Shown one piece after another: positions 1 to 8,010 of a stretch of DNA of 64,000 nt. The notes under the pieces are model-generated. The model searched no databases. It was not told where the DNA came from and was given only the letters and a program-made list of their open reading frames with translations. Each line of letters begins with the position of its first letter. Positions within the stretch are counted from its first letter, which is position 1. The position numbers and the translations under genes are program-made. Source of the stretch: Desulfobacterales bacterium (GTDB lineage: Bacteria; Desulfobacterota; Desulfobacteria; Desulfobacterales; JAHEIW01); contig JASJAN010000005.1 in the NCBI GenBank assembly GCA_030066985.1, positions 92,291-156,290 on the forward strand, written 5' to 3'.

Positions 1-725
1 TGGCACAAGAGGTCCAGCAAAATCTTCTGCCGCATGAGTTTCCTCGCTCAGATAACTTGGAAATTGCAGGCAAAAGTATTTACTGCGATGAAACCGGTGG
101 TGATTATTATGATTTTATCTTCAACGATAATGAAGAGAAGGAACGAATTGCGATAGCCGTAGGAGATGTATCAGGACACGGCATTTCTTCTGCTTTGCTT
201 ATGGCTGCAGTGCGCTCGTCTTTGCGACAGCGCTCATCTTTACCTGGAAGTATCGGTAGTATAATCTCGGATGTAAATCATCAAATGGTAAAAGATGTAG
301 ACAATTCGGGGCAGTTTATTACCATGTTTTATATGACCATTGACCCGACTCAAAAGTCGCTCCAATGGGTTCGGGCTGGCCATGACCCCGGCATTTTTTA
401 TGATCCTCATTCTGATACCTTTGAAGAATTGCATGGATTGGGCGTATCACTTGGTGTAACGGAAGATTGGCATTATGAGGAATATACAAAAACAGCTCTT
501 AAAAAGGGGCAAATAATTATTCTTAGCACCGATGGTCTCTGGGAAGCGCGCAACATTAAAGGAGAGATGTTTGGTAAAGAGCCTATCTACGATATCATTC
601 GTAAGAATGCATCTTCAAGTGCAAATGAAATCCTTAATGAACTTTTTGAGTCTTTGAATGGTTTTATAGAAGGCACTAAAATAGAAGACGATATTACAGT
701 GGTGGTCATTAAAATAAGTAAATAA
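1..725 (+). CDS. RsbU/SpoIIE-type PP2C serine phosphatase, 5' end outside the window
   Basis: The reading frame is open from base 3 of the window, so the gene starts upstream; the in-frame TTG at 57 is not a credible start because the family motif LAQEVQQNLLP-like precedes it (AQEVQQNLLPHEFPRSDNL). What is visible is almost a complete SpoIIE catalytic domain: the metal-binding DETGGDYYDF motif, GDVSGHGISSALLMAA, an RAGHDPG segment, STDGLWEA, and the closing DDITVVVIKI. Proteins of this family dephosphorylate anti-sigma-factor antagonists in partner-switching pathways, usually with an N-terminal REC, PAS or HAMP sensor, which would lie outside this window. A terminator follows 55 bases after the stop. 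The catalytic assignment is secure; the pathway is unknown. Confidence 0.9.
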   Translation, partial: AQEVQQNLLPHEFPRSDNLEIAGKSIYCDETGGDYYDFIFNDNEEKERIAIAVGDVSGHGISSALLMAAVRSSLRQRSSLPGSIGSIISDVNHQMVKDVDNSGQFITMFYMTIDPTQKSLQWVRAGHDPGIFYDPHSDTFEELHGLGVSLGVTEDWHYEEYTKTALKKGQIIILSTDGLWEARNIKGEMFGKEPIYDIIRKNASSSANEILNELFESLNGFIEGTKIEDDITVVVIKISK

Positions 726-780
726 TCGACTGATGATCTTTTGACGACCTGCCGAACTGTCAACGCTCATATAAAAAAAG

Positions 781-809
781 GATATGGTCTTAACACCATA
801 TCTTTTTTT
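781..809 (+). terminator. Rho-independent terminator behind the PP2C phosphatase gene
   Basis: An 8-bp perfect stem (781-788 with 795-802, GATATGGT/ACCATATC) closes a 6-base loop and is followed by seven T residues (803-809). A run of A residues precedes it, so it can also work for minus-strand transcripts arriving from the tRNA genes. Confidence 0.85.
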
Positions 810-915
810 GTTTTCTGGTACGCCCTTGATCCCCCTAATATTTTAAGATCCGATGCGTAATCCCGCAATTTCACATTGCGGGAGCAGGATGAGAAGAATC
901 CTGCCGAATGCACAA

Positions 916-953
916 AAAAAGCAGGTAATGGTTGTCAATTAACCACCACCTGC
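916..953 (-). terminator. Duplicate copy of the tRNA-Arg terminator
   Basis: Same hairpin as the one directly behind tRNA-Arg: GCAGGT and ACCTGC arms with an inner TGGTT/AACCA stem, and on the minus strand a U tract from the A run at 914-920. It follows only a truncated tRNA 3' end, so it is a second-line or relic terminator. Confidence 0.7.
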
Positions 954-1053
954 CTGACTTTCTTGGTACGCCCGGCAGGATTCGAATCCGCCTAAGGCGG
1001 ATTTCGCAGGCGCTCAACCTGCTTCTTGGTCCGAATCCTTTCGGGAAGCATAT

Positions 1054-1091
1054 AAAAAGCAGGTAATGGTTGTCAATTAACCACCACCTGC
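1054..1091 (-). terminator. Rho-independent terminator of tRNA-Arg
   Basis: On the minus strand, ten bases after the encoded CCA of tRNA-Arg, arms 1079-1091 and 1059-1071 pair (GCAGGT/ACCTGC, a 2-base mismatch, then TGGTT/AACCA) around a 7-base loop and are followed by UUUUU (1058-1054). Confidence 0.85.
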
Positions 1092-1101
1092 CTGACTTTC
1101 T

Positions 1102-1178
<77 letters not shown>

Positions 1179-1182
1179 GCAA

Positions 1183-1282
1183 GCAGAATTGAGCAATGCT
1201 CAATTCTGCGTTATTCGTTATTGGTTATCCGTTATTGGTAAAGAACGAATATGGCCTCAATTGAGCGAAGCTCAATTGAGGC
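1183..1282. repeat. Two perfect hairpins with a shared core, enclosing a GTTATT-word repeat
   Basis: Between the two tRNA genes lie a 12-bp perfect stem with a 3-base loop (1183-1194 with 1198-1209) and a 13-bp perfect stem with a 3-base loop (1254-1266 with 1270-1282). Both arms contain CAATTGAGC or its complement, so they look like two versions of one element. The 44 bases between them are built from 7-base words of the form GTTATTN, the same words that fill the folD-argC and livG-livM gaps. Confidence 0.8.
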
Positions 1283-1289
1283 TTTGAAA

Positions 1290-1366
1290 TGGGGTGAGTG
1301 ATGGGATTTGAACCCACGACCGCCGAGGCCACAACCCGGTGCTCTACCAACTGAGCTACACCCACC
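1290..1366 (-). tRNA. tRNA-His, anticodon GTG
   Basis: On the minus strand the gene reads G(-1)GTGGGTGTAGCTCAGTTGG and ends CACTCAC-C-CCA. The extra 5' G opposite C73 is the identity element of tRNA-His, and the anticodon loop TTGTGGC carries GTG. T-loop GGTTCAAATCC is standard and CCA is encoded. It sits upstream of tRNA-Arg, probably in one transcript. The 253 bases upstream (1367-1619) hold no gene I can support. Confidence 0.96.
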
Positions 1367-1557
1367 ATAAGATCGAATTCGGAAGTCGGAATTTGGAAAC
1401 TACAAGACCGCACGATTCAGAGCCATTTTAGTTAACAAATTCAATGTTTCTTTTCAAGAACAAAAAAATGCTTATGGTTGATTTTGCATGATATTTCTGT
1501 GTTTAGGCAACAATCAATAGATCATTCTTCAACAACTGTAATACCAAAAACTTAGGG

Positions 1558-1586
1558 TTGACGGGTATACCCTTCTCGGTTACACA
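1558..1586 (+). promoter_or_regulatory. Candidate sigma-70 promoter for the small membrane protein and selB
   Basis: TTGACG (1558-1563), a 17-base spacer and TACACA (1581-1586), about 34 bases before the ATG of the 57-residue membrane protein. Inferred from box match and spacing only. Confidence 0.45.
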
Positions 1587-1619
1587 TCATGTGAATAATT
1601 TCTTTAGAAAGTTTAAACA

Positions 1620-1793
1620 ATGAACCAACTAACTATTTTTATCGTCAGAGCGATCGTCGGGCTGGCAATAGCTGCCATCATCAGCCGTGGCTTTTTCGGT
1701 ACCCTAAATCCTGTATACGTGGTGGGGTTGGCCATTATATTGGTGGGTTTGGCCTATTTTGCGGAATATTTACGCAAAAGAAAACAACCCTGA
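1620..1793 (+). CDS. Small two-helix membrane protein, 57 residues
   Basis: I do not recognise a named family. The ATG at 1620 opens a 57-codon frame ending in TGA at 1791. The protein has two hydrophobic stretches (roughly residues 4-21 and 32-47) joined by a short SRGFFGTLNP loop, and ends in a basic tail (LRKRKQP), the layout of a small inner-membrane hairpin protein. It lies between a candidate promoter and selB, with 91 bases to the selB start, and the Shine-Dalgarno signal is weak. Composition and position support a real gene; function is unknown. Confidence 0.6.
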   Translation: MNQLTIFIVRAIVGLAIAAIISRGFFGTLNPVYVVGLAIILVGLAYFAEYLRKRKQP

Positions 1794-1884
1794 AGCCTCA
1801 CGCGAAGGTGCAAAGAAAAAATCGTTGTAAGCGTCTATAAAAGCAATGCATCTTTATATGATTGCTCAAAAAGGAGTCTTCCCA

Positions 1885-3795
1885 TTGAAGCAGATAATTC
1901 TGGGAACAGCCGGTCACATTGATCACGGCAAGACCAGCTTGATTAAGGCCATCAGCGGTACAGATACGGACCGTCTCAAGGAAGAAAAAGAGCGCGGTAT
2001 CACCATTGAACTGGGTTTTGCCGCCTTGGATTTGCCCGGTGGTCAGCATCTGGGAATTGTGGACGTACCGGGTCATGAAAAATTTGTCAAAAATATGGTG
2101 GCCGGGGCCACTGGAATTGACATCGTCGTTATGGTGATTGCAGCCGATGAAGGCGTTATGCCCCAAACGCGCGAACACATGGAAATCTGCACCTTGCTGG
2201 GTGTCAAATACGGTCTGGTGGCGGTCACCAAAATCGATATGGTGGATGAAGAGTGGCTCGAGCTGGCCCTTGAGGATATTCGGGATTTTGTCAAGGGAAC
2301 CTTTTTGGAAGAGGCCCCGGTCGCCGCTGTTTCCTCCACCACCGGTAAAGGCATACCCGAATTCATTGAAACCCTGGATGATATGGCAGCTAAAATCCCC
2401 GATCGCCCGCACTCTGACCTGTTCCGCCTGCCAATTGATCGTGTCTTTACCATGAAAGGTTTTGGAACTGTGATTACCGGCACCCTGATTTCCGGTCAGG
2501 TCAAAGTAGGTGAACCGATCATGATTTATCCCTCAGGCATCACATCCAAAGTCCGCGGAATCCAGGTGCACAATCAAAGTGCAGAACAGGCTGCCGCCGG
2601 TATGCGCACCGCTATCAATTTTCAGGGCCTCGAAAAAGAAGCCATCCGCCGTGGTGAGGTATTGTCCAAACCTGGTAACCTGGTGGCCAGTTATATGGTG
2701 GATGTATCGTTACATTATTTGACCAGCAACAAAAAACCGCTGAAAAATCGCACCCGGGTCCGATTTCACACCGGCACCAGTGAAGTGCTCGGCAACGTCA
2801 TTTTACTCGATCGCAAGGAACTTTTACCCGACGAAGGCACCGTCGTCCAGTTGAGGTTAGACACCCCGGTAGCACTGGTCAAGGATGATCGTTTTGTCAT
2901 CCGCAGCTATTCTCCGGTATATACGATTGGCGGCGGCAAGGTCATCAACCCGATCCCCTTGAAACACAAACGCTTTAAACCCGAGACCGTTGACAATTTA
3001 AAGGCCCTGGACGATCAGGCCCCGGACGCCATCATCGCGGTTCAGGTAGCCGCTGCCGGTTATCAGGGAATTTCATTTTCTCATCTGAAAATGATGACCA
3101 ATTTGCCCGATAAGCAGTTAGATAAAATTCTTCAGACGTTGTTGTCCCATAAAACACTCATTCAGGTTGAAAAGGAAAACAGGCTCTACATTCACCAGAA
3201 TGGTTTTGATAAGCTTAAAAAGGACATTCAGCATCAACTGGCCGCTTATCATAAGGCCAATCCTCTTAGAACAGGCATGCCCAAGGAGGAACTAAAAACC
3301 AAATTCTCTCCCCTGCTAACATCTAAACTATTTAACCTGACGCTGAATCAGGTGATCAAAGAAAAAGACGTCGCCCAGGAAGAAAATATGATCCGGCTGG
3401 CATCGCATGCGGTATCTCTGGGCGGCAAACAGGCGGATGTCAGAGATAAAATACTAAAAACCTATCTGAAAGCCGGACTTCAGCCCCCTTATTTTAAAGA
3501 GCTGGTTAAATCGCTGGATTCGGATACCAAGCGCGCCAACGACGTACTTCAGCATTTGGTTGCAGAAGGCACCATCATCAAGGTAAAAGAAGACCTTTAC
3601 TTTCACAGTCAAGCGATCAAGGGTCTCAAAAATAAGTTGATTGAATATTTAACGGCACAAGGGGAAATTACCACGCCACAATTTAAAGAAATGACCGGCG
3701 TATCGCGCAAATATGTCATCCCGCTGGCCGAATATTTTGACGCCACCCAGGTGACGCTCAGGGTGGGCGATGTTCGCAAACGCCGTAAAGGATGA
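1885..3795 (+). CDS. selB: Selenocysteine-specific translation elongation factor SelB
   Basis: SelB is the GTPase that binds Sec-tRNA(Sec) and the SECIS hairpin of selenoprotein mRNAs and inserts selenocysteine at in-frame UGA. The protein opens with the EF-Tu-like P-loop [11 protein letters not shown], has switch regions ([26 protein letters not shown]) and the TKID base-specificity motif, then two beta-barrel domains and a C-terminal winged-helix region of about 270 residues that reads SECIS. I place the start at TTG 1885, because AAGGAG (1871-1876) lies 8 bases before it and family members begin [16 protein letters not shown]; an upstream ATG at 1846 would add 13 unmatched residues. About 636 residues, the usual length. 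No selA, selD or tRNA-Sec is visible nearby. Confidence 0.95.
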   Translation: MKQIILGTAGHIDHGKTSLIKAISGTDTDRLKEEKERGITIELGFAALDLPGGQHLGIVDVPGHEKFVKNMVAGATGIDIVVMVIAADEGVMPQTREHMEICTLLGVKYGLVAVTKIDMVDEEWLELALEDIRDFVKGTFLEEAPVAAVSSTTGKGIPEFIETLDDMAAKIPDRPHSDLFRLPIDRVFTMKGFGTVITGTLISGQVKVGEPIMIYPSGITSKVRGIQVHNQSAEQAAAGMRTAINFQGLEKEAIRRGEVLSKPGNLVASYMVDVSLHYLTSNKKPLKNRTRVRFHTGTSEVLGNVILLDRKELLPDEGTVVQLRLDTPVALVKDDRFVIRSYSPVYTIGGGKVINPIPLKHKRFKPETVDNLKALDDQAPDAIIAVQVAAAGYQGISFSHLKMMTNLPDKQLDKILQTLLSHKTLIQVEKENRLYIHQNGFDKLKKDIQHQLAAYHKANPLRTGMPKEELKTKFSPLLTSKLFNLTLNQVIKEKDVAQEENMIRLASHAVSLGGKQADVRDKILKTYLKAGLQPPYFKELVKSLDSDTKRANDVLQHLVAEGTIIKVKEDLYFHSQAIKGLKNKLIEYLTAQGEITTPQFKEMTGVSRKYVIPLAEYFDATQVTLRVGDVRKRRKG

Positions 3796-3842
3796 GAAAT
3801 TATCCTAATCAGTTTTAGCCAGTTAGTGAAGCCGATTGCCAA

Positions 3843-5261
3843 ATGAGATATCTGAAAGCATCTAAGCTTCTGTTGTTGAACATCTTTGCTGCCTTGATGG
3901 CTGCCTGCACTGCGCATTATACGGTCAACAACAACATTACAAACGTTGAGCCCGTTAAACGCTATTCGCTTCAATTCCAGGCAGGATCCGAAAAGTCTGA
4001 TGAGCTTTTGCTGATTTTGACCTTTTCAGGAGGAGGAACTCGGGCGGCGGCGTTATCATATGGTGTTCTGCAGGTGCTGGCAGATACCCAGATTTCCATC
4101 GGCGGCCGACCGCGGCGTCTTTTAGACGAGGTTGACGTCATAAGTTCGGTATCAGGCGGCAGCTTCACTTCAGCATACTATGGTCTTTTTGGCGACCGTA
4201 TTTTCGAGGATTTTGAGACCCGGTTTCTCAAACGCAACGTCGAGGGAGACCTGGCCCTGGGATTGATCGCTCCGAAAAACTGGCCTAAATTGATGTCCTC
4301 GTATTATGCCCGCTCAGATTTTGCCGCTGATTTTTTCGATGACATTCTATTTGAGAAAAAAACCTTCGGTGATTTTAAGCTTCCCCAACTACCGCTAATA
4401 GCCATCAATGCCACCGATATCGCTCTGGGAACACAGTTTACATTTCTCGGTTTTCAGTTTGCCCCCATCTGTACGGATCTTTCTTCTTACCCGGTATCAA
4501 GGGCAGTTACCGCATCAGCAGCCGTGCCTGGCCCCTTTTCCAGCATCGTTCTTAAAAATTACGCCGGCACATGTGATTATCAGCTGCCGTACTGGGCGGC
4601 CAATGCACTGCATGAAGGCCTGGCCACCACACGCCGATATCAAGACGCTAAAACGCTCAGCAGCTATATGGATGTTGAAAAATTTGCTTTCATACATTTA
4701 TTCGACGGCGGCTTGTCGGATAATCTGGGTGTGCGTTTCATTCTCAATTACACCGCGCGGACAGAAAATATTCAGCAGCAAATGGCGGCACTAAATCTGC
4801 AAAACACCCAAAAACTGGCCATCATCGTCGTCAATGCCCGCAATCGAATGGCAATCGATTTTGCAAAAGAACGCCAATCAGCCCCGATTATTGATACAAT
4901 TGGACTGATTTCATCCATCCCGCTGGATCGTTATTCATTTGATACGATGGACTTGCTGCGCGGCAATATCAGAGGCTGGGAAGATACCCTGACAAGGATT
5001 CGTTGTAAAAATCTAAGGATTGCTGACAGCAATAAAAGGAGCGGGACCGATTCACCGGATCCGTATTGCGCTTTTAAAAGCTACTTAATTGAGGTGAGTC
5101 TGGATCAGACGCCTAACGAATCTGAACGCCAAAAACTGTTAAGCCTGCCCACTTCATTTTATCTTGAACCCAAAGACATCGATCGGTTAAAAGCGGCAGC
5201 ACGCCATCTGCTGTCATCCTCAGTTGAGTATCAAAACCTCGTTTTCGATCTACAGCACTGA
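3843..5261 (+). CDS. Patatin-like phospholipase lipoprotein
   Basis: The N-terminus is a lipoprotein signal peptide with lipobox MAAC, giving an acylated Cys22. The patatin fold motifs follow in order: the oxyanion loop GGGTRAAALSYG (63-74), the nucleophile elbow SSVSGGSF with Ser104, and the catalytic aspartate in FDGGLSDNLG (Asp288). The Ser-Asp dyad predicts a lipid acyl hydrolase at a membrane. At 472 residues it is longer than minimal patatin domains, with the extra sequence after residue 300. It is 47 bases downstream of selB on the same strand and converges on hemW. Substrate unknown; esterase or phospholipase are both possible. Confidence 0.85.
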   Translation: MRYLKASKLLLLNIFAALMAACTAHYTVNNNITNVEPVKRYSLQFQAGSEKSDELLLILTFSGGGTRAAALSYGVLQVLADTQISIGGRPRRLLDEVDVISSVSGGSFTSAYYGLFGDRIFEDFETRFLKRNVEGDLALGLIAPKNWPKLMSSYYARSDFAADFFDDILFEKKTFGDFKLPQLPLIAINATDIALGTQFTFLGFQFAPICTDLSSYPVSRAVTASAAVPGPFSSIVLKNYAGTCDYQLPYWAANALHEGLATTRRYQDAKTLSSYMDVEKFAFIHLFDGGLSDNLGVRFILNYTARTENIQQQMAALNLQNTQKLAIIVVNARNRMAIDFAKERQSAPIIDTIGLISSIPLDRYSFDTMDLLRGNIRGWEDTLTRIRCKNLRIADSNKRSGTDSPDPYCAFKSYLIEVSLDQTPNESERQKLLSLPTSFYLEPKDIDRLKAAARHLLSSSVEYQNLVFDLQH

Positions 5262-5322
5262 GACCAAACGCGATACCCATTTCAGCATCGTCAGTGCGTC
5301 AGCCTATAGATCCCTTGCAGGG

Positions 5323-6513
5323 TTACATTTTAGCGATGGTATGGGGAACATCGGTATTGACCAGCGTTGAGGCGATACTATCCAAGAAGGCCCTCCCCCG
5401 CCGCGTTAAGGCGACGTGTGTCGCGCCCGCTTTCAGATACTTTTTGTTGACCAAATCAGCGATGACGTCTTTAAAGGTCTGTAAGAAATTATATCCAAAT
5501 TTTTCTTCAAACCGGATGAGATCTATTCCCTGCGTCATTCGCAGACCCAGGTAGATGGCCTCAATCAATACTTGCTCTGAAGTGAGCCCCTCTGTTTCGG
5601 CGACCGGTGTTTGACCGGATTCAACAGCTGCAAGATAACGGTCAATGCCTGATAGATTCCAGTAACGCTGAGAGCCGCGAAACGAATGTGCTGAAGGCCC
5701 CAATCCGATATAGGGCGACCGGGTCCAGTATTTTATATTGTGCCTCGATACGTTGGTTTCCAGACCCTCCTGCTGCCTGGCAAAATTGGATATCTCATAT
5801 TGAACAAAGGCGTTGTCTTCCAAAAATTCAACCGTCGTCTCAAATAATCCGCGCCCCTGATCATCAGAAAGCGGTTGCAATCGGCCGCATATTAAATCCC
5901 GCTGCAGGGGGGTCCCTTTTTCATAGGTGAGCATGTAACAGGATAGATGAGTTGGTTCGTATGCAATGGCCTGCTCCAGGTCTGCGAGCCAATCCGCTCT
6001 GCTCTGCTCCGGCAGGCCGTAAATCAAGTCAAGTCCGGTATTTGCAAATCCCGCCTGTTTCGCCTCGTTTATGGCTTTGCGCGCCTCGCTGGCGGTGTGG
6101 ATGCGACCTAAAAATTCCAGGTTGTTTTGATTAAACGATTGTACCCCAATATGGATACGGTTTATGCCTGCCTGTTGATAACCCCTCAGTTTTTCAACGG
6201 TTGCAGTTCCGGGATTGACTTCAATAGTGATTTCGGAATCAGCCTGAAATGGATATTTCTGGAAACTGGCAGTTACAATCCTGTCGATATCTTGATACGC
6301 AAAGACGGATGGGGTCCCACCGCCGATATAAAGCGTATCAAAGCAAAGCCCCTCAGCTGCAACCATTTCCATCTCAGTCAGCAGCGCTTCCAGAAACCGC
6401 GGCGTTATCGACAGGTCGGTCTGTGAATAAAAATCACAATAGGGGCATTTGCGCTCACAAAACGGGATGTGAACGTACAATCCCGCATTGCTACTCTGTG
6501 TTGTTATGTCCAT
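5323..6513 (-). CDS. hemW: Radical SAM heme chaperone HemW (HemN-like)
   Basis: The protein starts LYVHIPFCERKCPYCDFYS, with the CxxxCxxC radical-SAM cluster motif but without the extra cysteine after CPYC that marks the true oxygen-independent coproporphyrinogen oxidase HemN. It continues with YIGGGTPS, the SAM-binding EVNPGT, IGVQSF and GLDLIYGLPEQS, and ends in the HemN C-terminal domain. HemW proteins bind heme and hand it to respiratory enzymes. The open frame extends 58 codons further upstream, but those codons translate the large hairpin repeat at 6582-6724, so I take the ATG at 6513 (396 residues), although it has no clear ribosome-binding site. Confidence 0.9.
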   Translation of the reverse strand: MDITTQSSNAGLYVHIPFCERKCPYCDFYSQTDLSITPRFLEALLTEMEMVAAEGLCFDTLYIGGGTPSVFAYQDIDRIVTASFQKYPFQADSEITIEVNPGTATVEKLRGYQQAGINRIHIGVQSFNQNNLEFLGRIHTASEARKAINEAKQAGFANTGLDLIYGLPEQSRADWLADLEQAIAYEPTHLSCYMLTYEKGTPLQRDLICGRLQPLSDDQGRGLFETTVEFLEDNAFVQYEISNFARQQEGLETNVSRHNIKYWTRSPYIGLGPSAHSFRGSQRYWNLSGIDRYLAAVESGQTPVAETEGLTSEQVLIEAIYLGLRMTQGIDLIRFEEKFGYNFLQTFKDVIADLVNKKYLKAGATHVALTRRGRAFLDSIASTLVNTDVPHTIAKM

Positions 6514-6581
6514 CAGAATTAACAGATTAGAATAATGATGTATTTTCTTTTTTGAGATGAGGTGTTTGTAATAATTAAGTA

Positions 6582-6724
6582 GAATTGACTTTAAAATGTT
6601 AGATCTTGTTCGATAGCGCGACAAAATTCGATTCAAAAGTGGAGCGTACACGGTAGTACGTGAGCATTTTGAATCGAATTTTAACAAAGCTATCGGGCAA
6701 GAGATGACGGTTTAAAGCCAATTC
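6582..6724. repeat. Nested long-hairpin element, copy 1
   Basis: An imperfect palindrome of about 143 bases. Outer arms (about 6582-6616 and 6690-6724) pair with a few mismatches and G-U pairs; the middle arms AAATTCGATTCAAAA and TTTTGAATCGAATTT pair perfectly over 15 bp; the apex GCGTACACGGTAGTACGTG forms a 6-bp stem. Copies at 31217-31363 and about 43960-44180 share the apex and the TTGTTCGA / TATCGGGCAA flanks, while the arms differ between copies and stay self-complementary. On the minus strand the element starts at the stop codon of the HIT gene. Confidence 0.9.
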
Positions 6725-7053
6725 TAACGCCAGCCGCCTATGAGGTGTAGGTGAAGGTGAAAAATCACCTGCCCCCCTCCCTTTTCAACATTGTACAATA
6801 GCTTGTATCCGGACTTTGAAACACCGTGTTCCTTGGCCATATCCCGAGCCACCATTATCAGCTCTGAGAGAATTTCATGATTGTCGCCGGTCAGATCATT
6901 AATGCTTCTAATATGCTTTTTGGGCACAAACAGCAGATGCACCGGCGCATGGGGATTAATGTCTTTGAACACCACCAATGTGTCGGTTTCGTGTAATATT
7001 TCCGTATCGGTCTGACCGTGGGCGATGCGGCAAAAAATACAGTCCTTTTCCAT
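6724..7053 (-). CDS. HIT-family nucleotide hydrolase (HinT-like)
   Basis: A 109-residue histidine-triad protein. It starts DCIFCRIAHGQ with the CxxC zinc site common in bacterial HinT, has the VFKDINPHAPVHLLFVPKKH core, and ends with the triad HLHLHLIGGWR. HinT proteins hydrolyse purine nucleoside phosphoramidates such as AMP-lysine. AAAGGAGG lies 10 bases before the ATG at 7053. The stop codon coincides with the edge of the large hairpin repeat. It lies upstream of hemW and downstream of aat, all on the minus strand, with gaps of more than 100 bases. Confidence 0.93.
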   Translation of the reverse strand: MEKDCIFCRIAHGQTDTEILHETDTLVVFKDINPHAPVHLLFVPKKHIRSINDLTGDNHEILSELIMVARDMAKEHGVSKSGYKLLYNVEKGGGQVIFHLHLHLIGGWR

Positions 7054-7206
7054 TCTGAAAGTGCCTCCTTTTTTTGGCGTTCAGCATTTCAAGGGATATT
7101 TGCAAACCAATGTTCGAAATTGCCATCTAAATGGAATATCAGGTTCCTGTCAAGAGATTCTGATTGCAAGGTAGCATATATAGATCATCACAACCCTGAG
7201 GCGGGT

Positions 7207-7920
7207 TTAATGTATACGGATATCAGCCGTCGCCGGATCGGAAAATGACCAGCGACCCTTTTGGGTGGGAGATTTTAAGGATATCGCCAGTTCTTCAAGA
7301 AACCGAGCACGCGGGATTTCAAACGCGCCAAAGCTTAGCAAATGGGAGGTGGTAACTTGGCAATCTATCAACGCAAAGTTTAATTTTTGCAAGTATTTTA
7401 CCAGACTAACAAAGGCCACCTTGGATGCATTGCTGATACGCGTGAACATGGATTCTCCAAAAAAACACCTGCCGATTGAAACCCCGTAGAGACCGCCGGC
7501 CAATTCATCGCCTAACCATGCTTCAACCGAATGCGCCAGCCCCGATTTATGCAGTTGGCAGTAAGCTTCAATCATTTCATCAAGAATCCAGGTGCCTTCA
7601 TGGGTTTCAGTCCGGCTGCGGGCGCAGGCGGTGATCACATCTTTAAACGCCTGATCCATCGTCAATTCAAAATCGCCTTTGTTAATCGTCTTTTTCAAAG
7701 ATTTTGAAATCTTGAGCTGATCCGGATACAAGATGAGGCGCGGATCGGGTGACCACCACATGATGGGTTCGTTTTCAGAGTACCACGGGAATATGCCCAT
7801 GCGATAGGCCAACAGCAAACGCTCCTGGCTTAGATCGCCGCCAACGGCCAACAGACCGCCCCGGGCAGCCAGTGTGGGGGAAGGGAAAATAAGTTCATCT
7901 GATAGAAGGTAAACAGGCAT
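7207..7920 (-). CDS. aat: Leucyl/phenylalanyl-tRNA-protein transferase
   Basis: Aat attaches Leu or Phe from aminoacyl-tRNA to proteins with N-terminal Arg or Lys, creating type II N-degrons. Recognisable blocks are FPSPTLAARGGLLAVGGDLS, YRMGIFPWYSENEPIMWWSPDPR, THEGTWILDEMIEAYCQLH, SVEAWLGDELAGGLYGVSIG, FFGESMFTR and LIDCQVTTSHLLSFGA, in the normal order for the family and at the usual length (237 residues). It lies 90 bases downstream of clpA on the same strand, next to the recognin ClpS and the unfoldase ClpA that act on its products, so the three probably form one operon. Confidence 0.96.
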   Translation of the reverse strand: MPVYLLSDELIFPSPTLAARGGLLAVGGDLSQERLLLAYRMGIFPWYSENEPIMWWSPDPRLILYPDQLKISKSLKKTINKGDFELTMDQAFKDVITACARSRTETHEGTWILDEMIEAYCQLHKSGLAHSVEAWLGDELAGGLYGVSIGRCFFGESMFTRISNASKVAFVSLVKYLQKLNFALIDCQVTTSHLLSFGAFEIPRARFLEELAISLKSPTQKGRWSFSDPATADIRIH

Positions 7921-8010
7921 TCAATTGAGTCAATTGGTTAAATAGTCATTGCACAACAAATCATGAGGTTTGCGTGCAGATGACAAATGGTAGTGTTACC
8001 AATTAACAAA

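Noticed and set aside
1225..1413. Minus-strand open frame of 62 codons
   Set aside because: It is the translation of tRNA-His and its flanks (VAQLVEHRVV is a typical tRNA artefact).
1798..2483. Long antisense frames opposite selB
   Set aside because: Shadow frames of a well-supported gene; no ribosome-binding sites and no family resemblance.
6514..6687. 58-codon N-terminal extension of hemW
   Set aside because: It translates the nested hairpin repeat and has no counterpart in HemW proteins.
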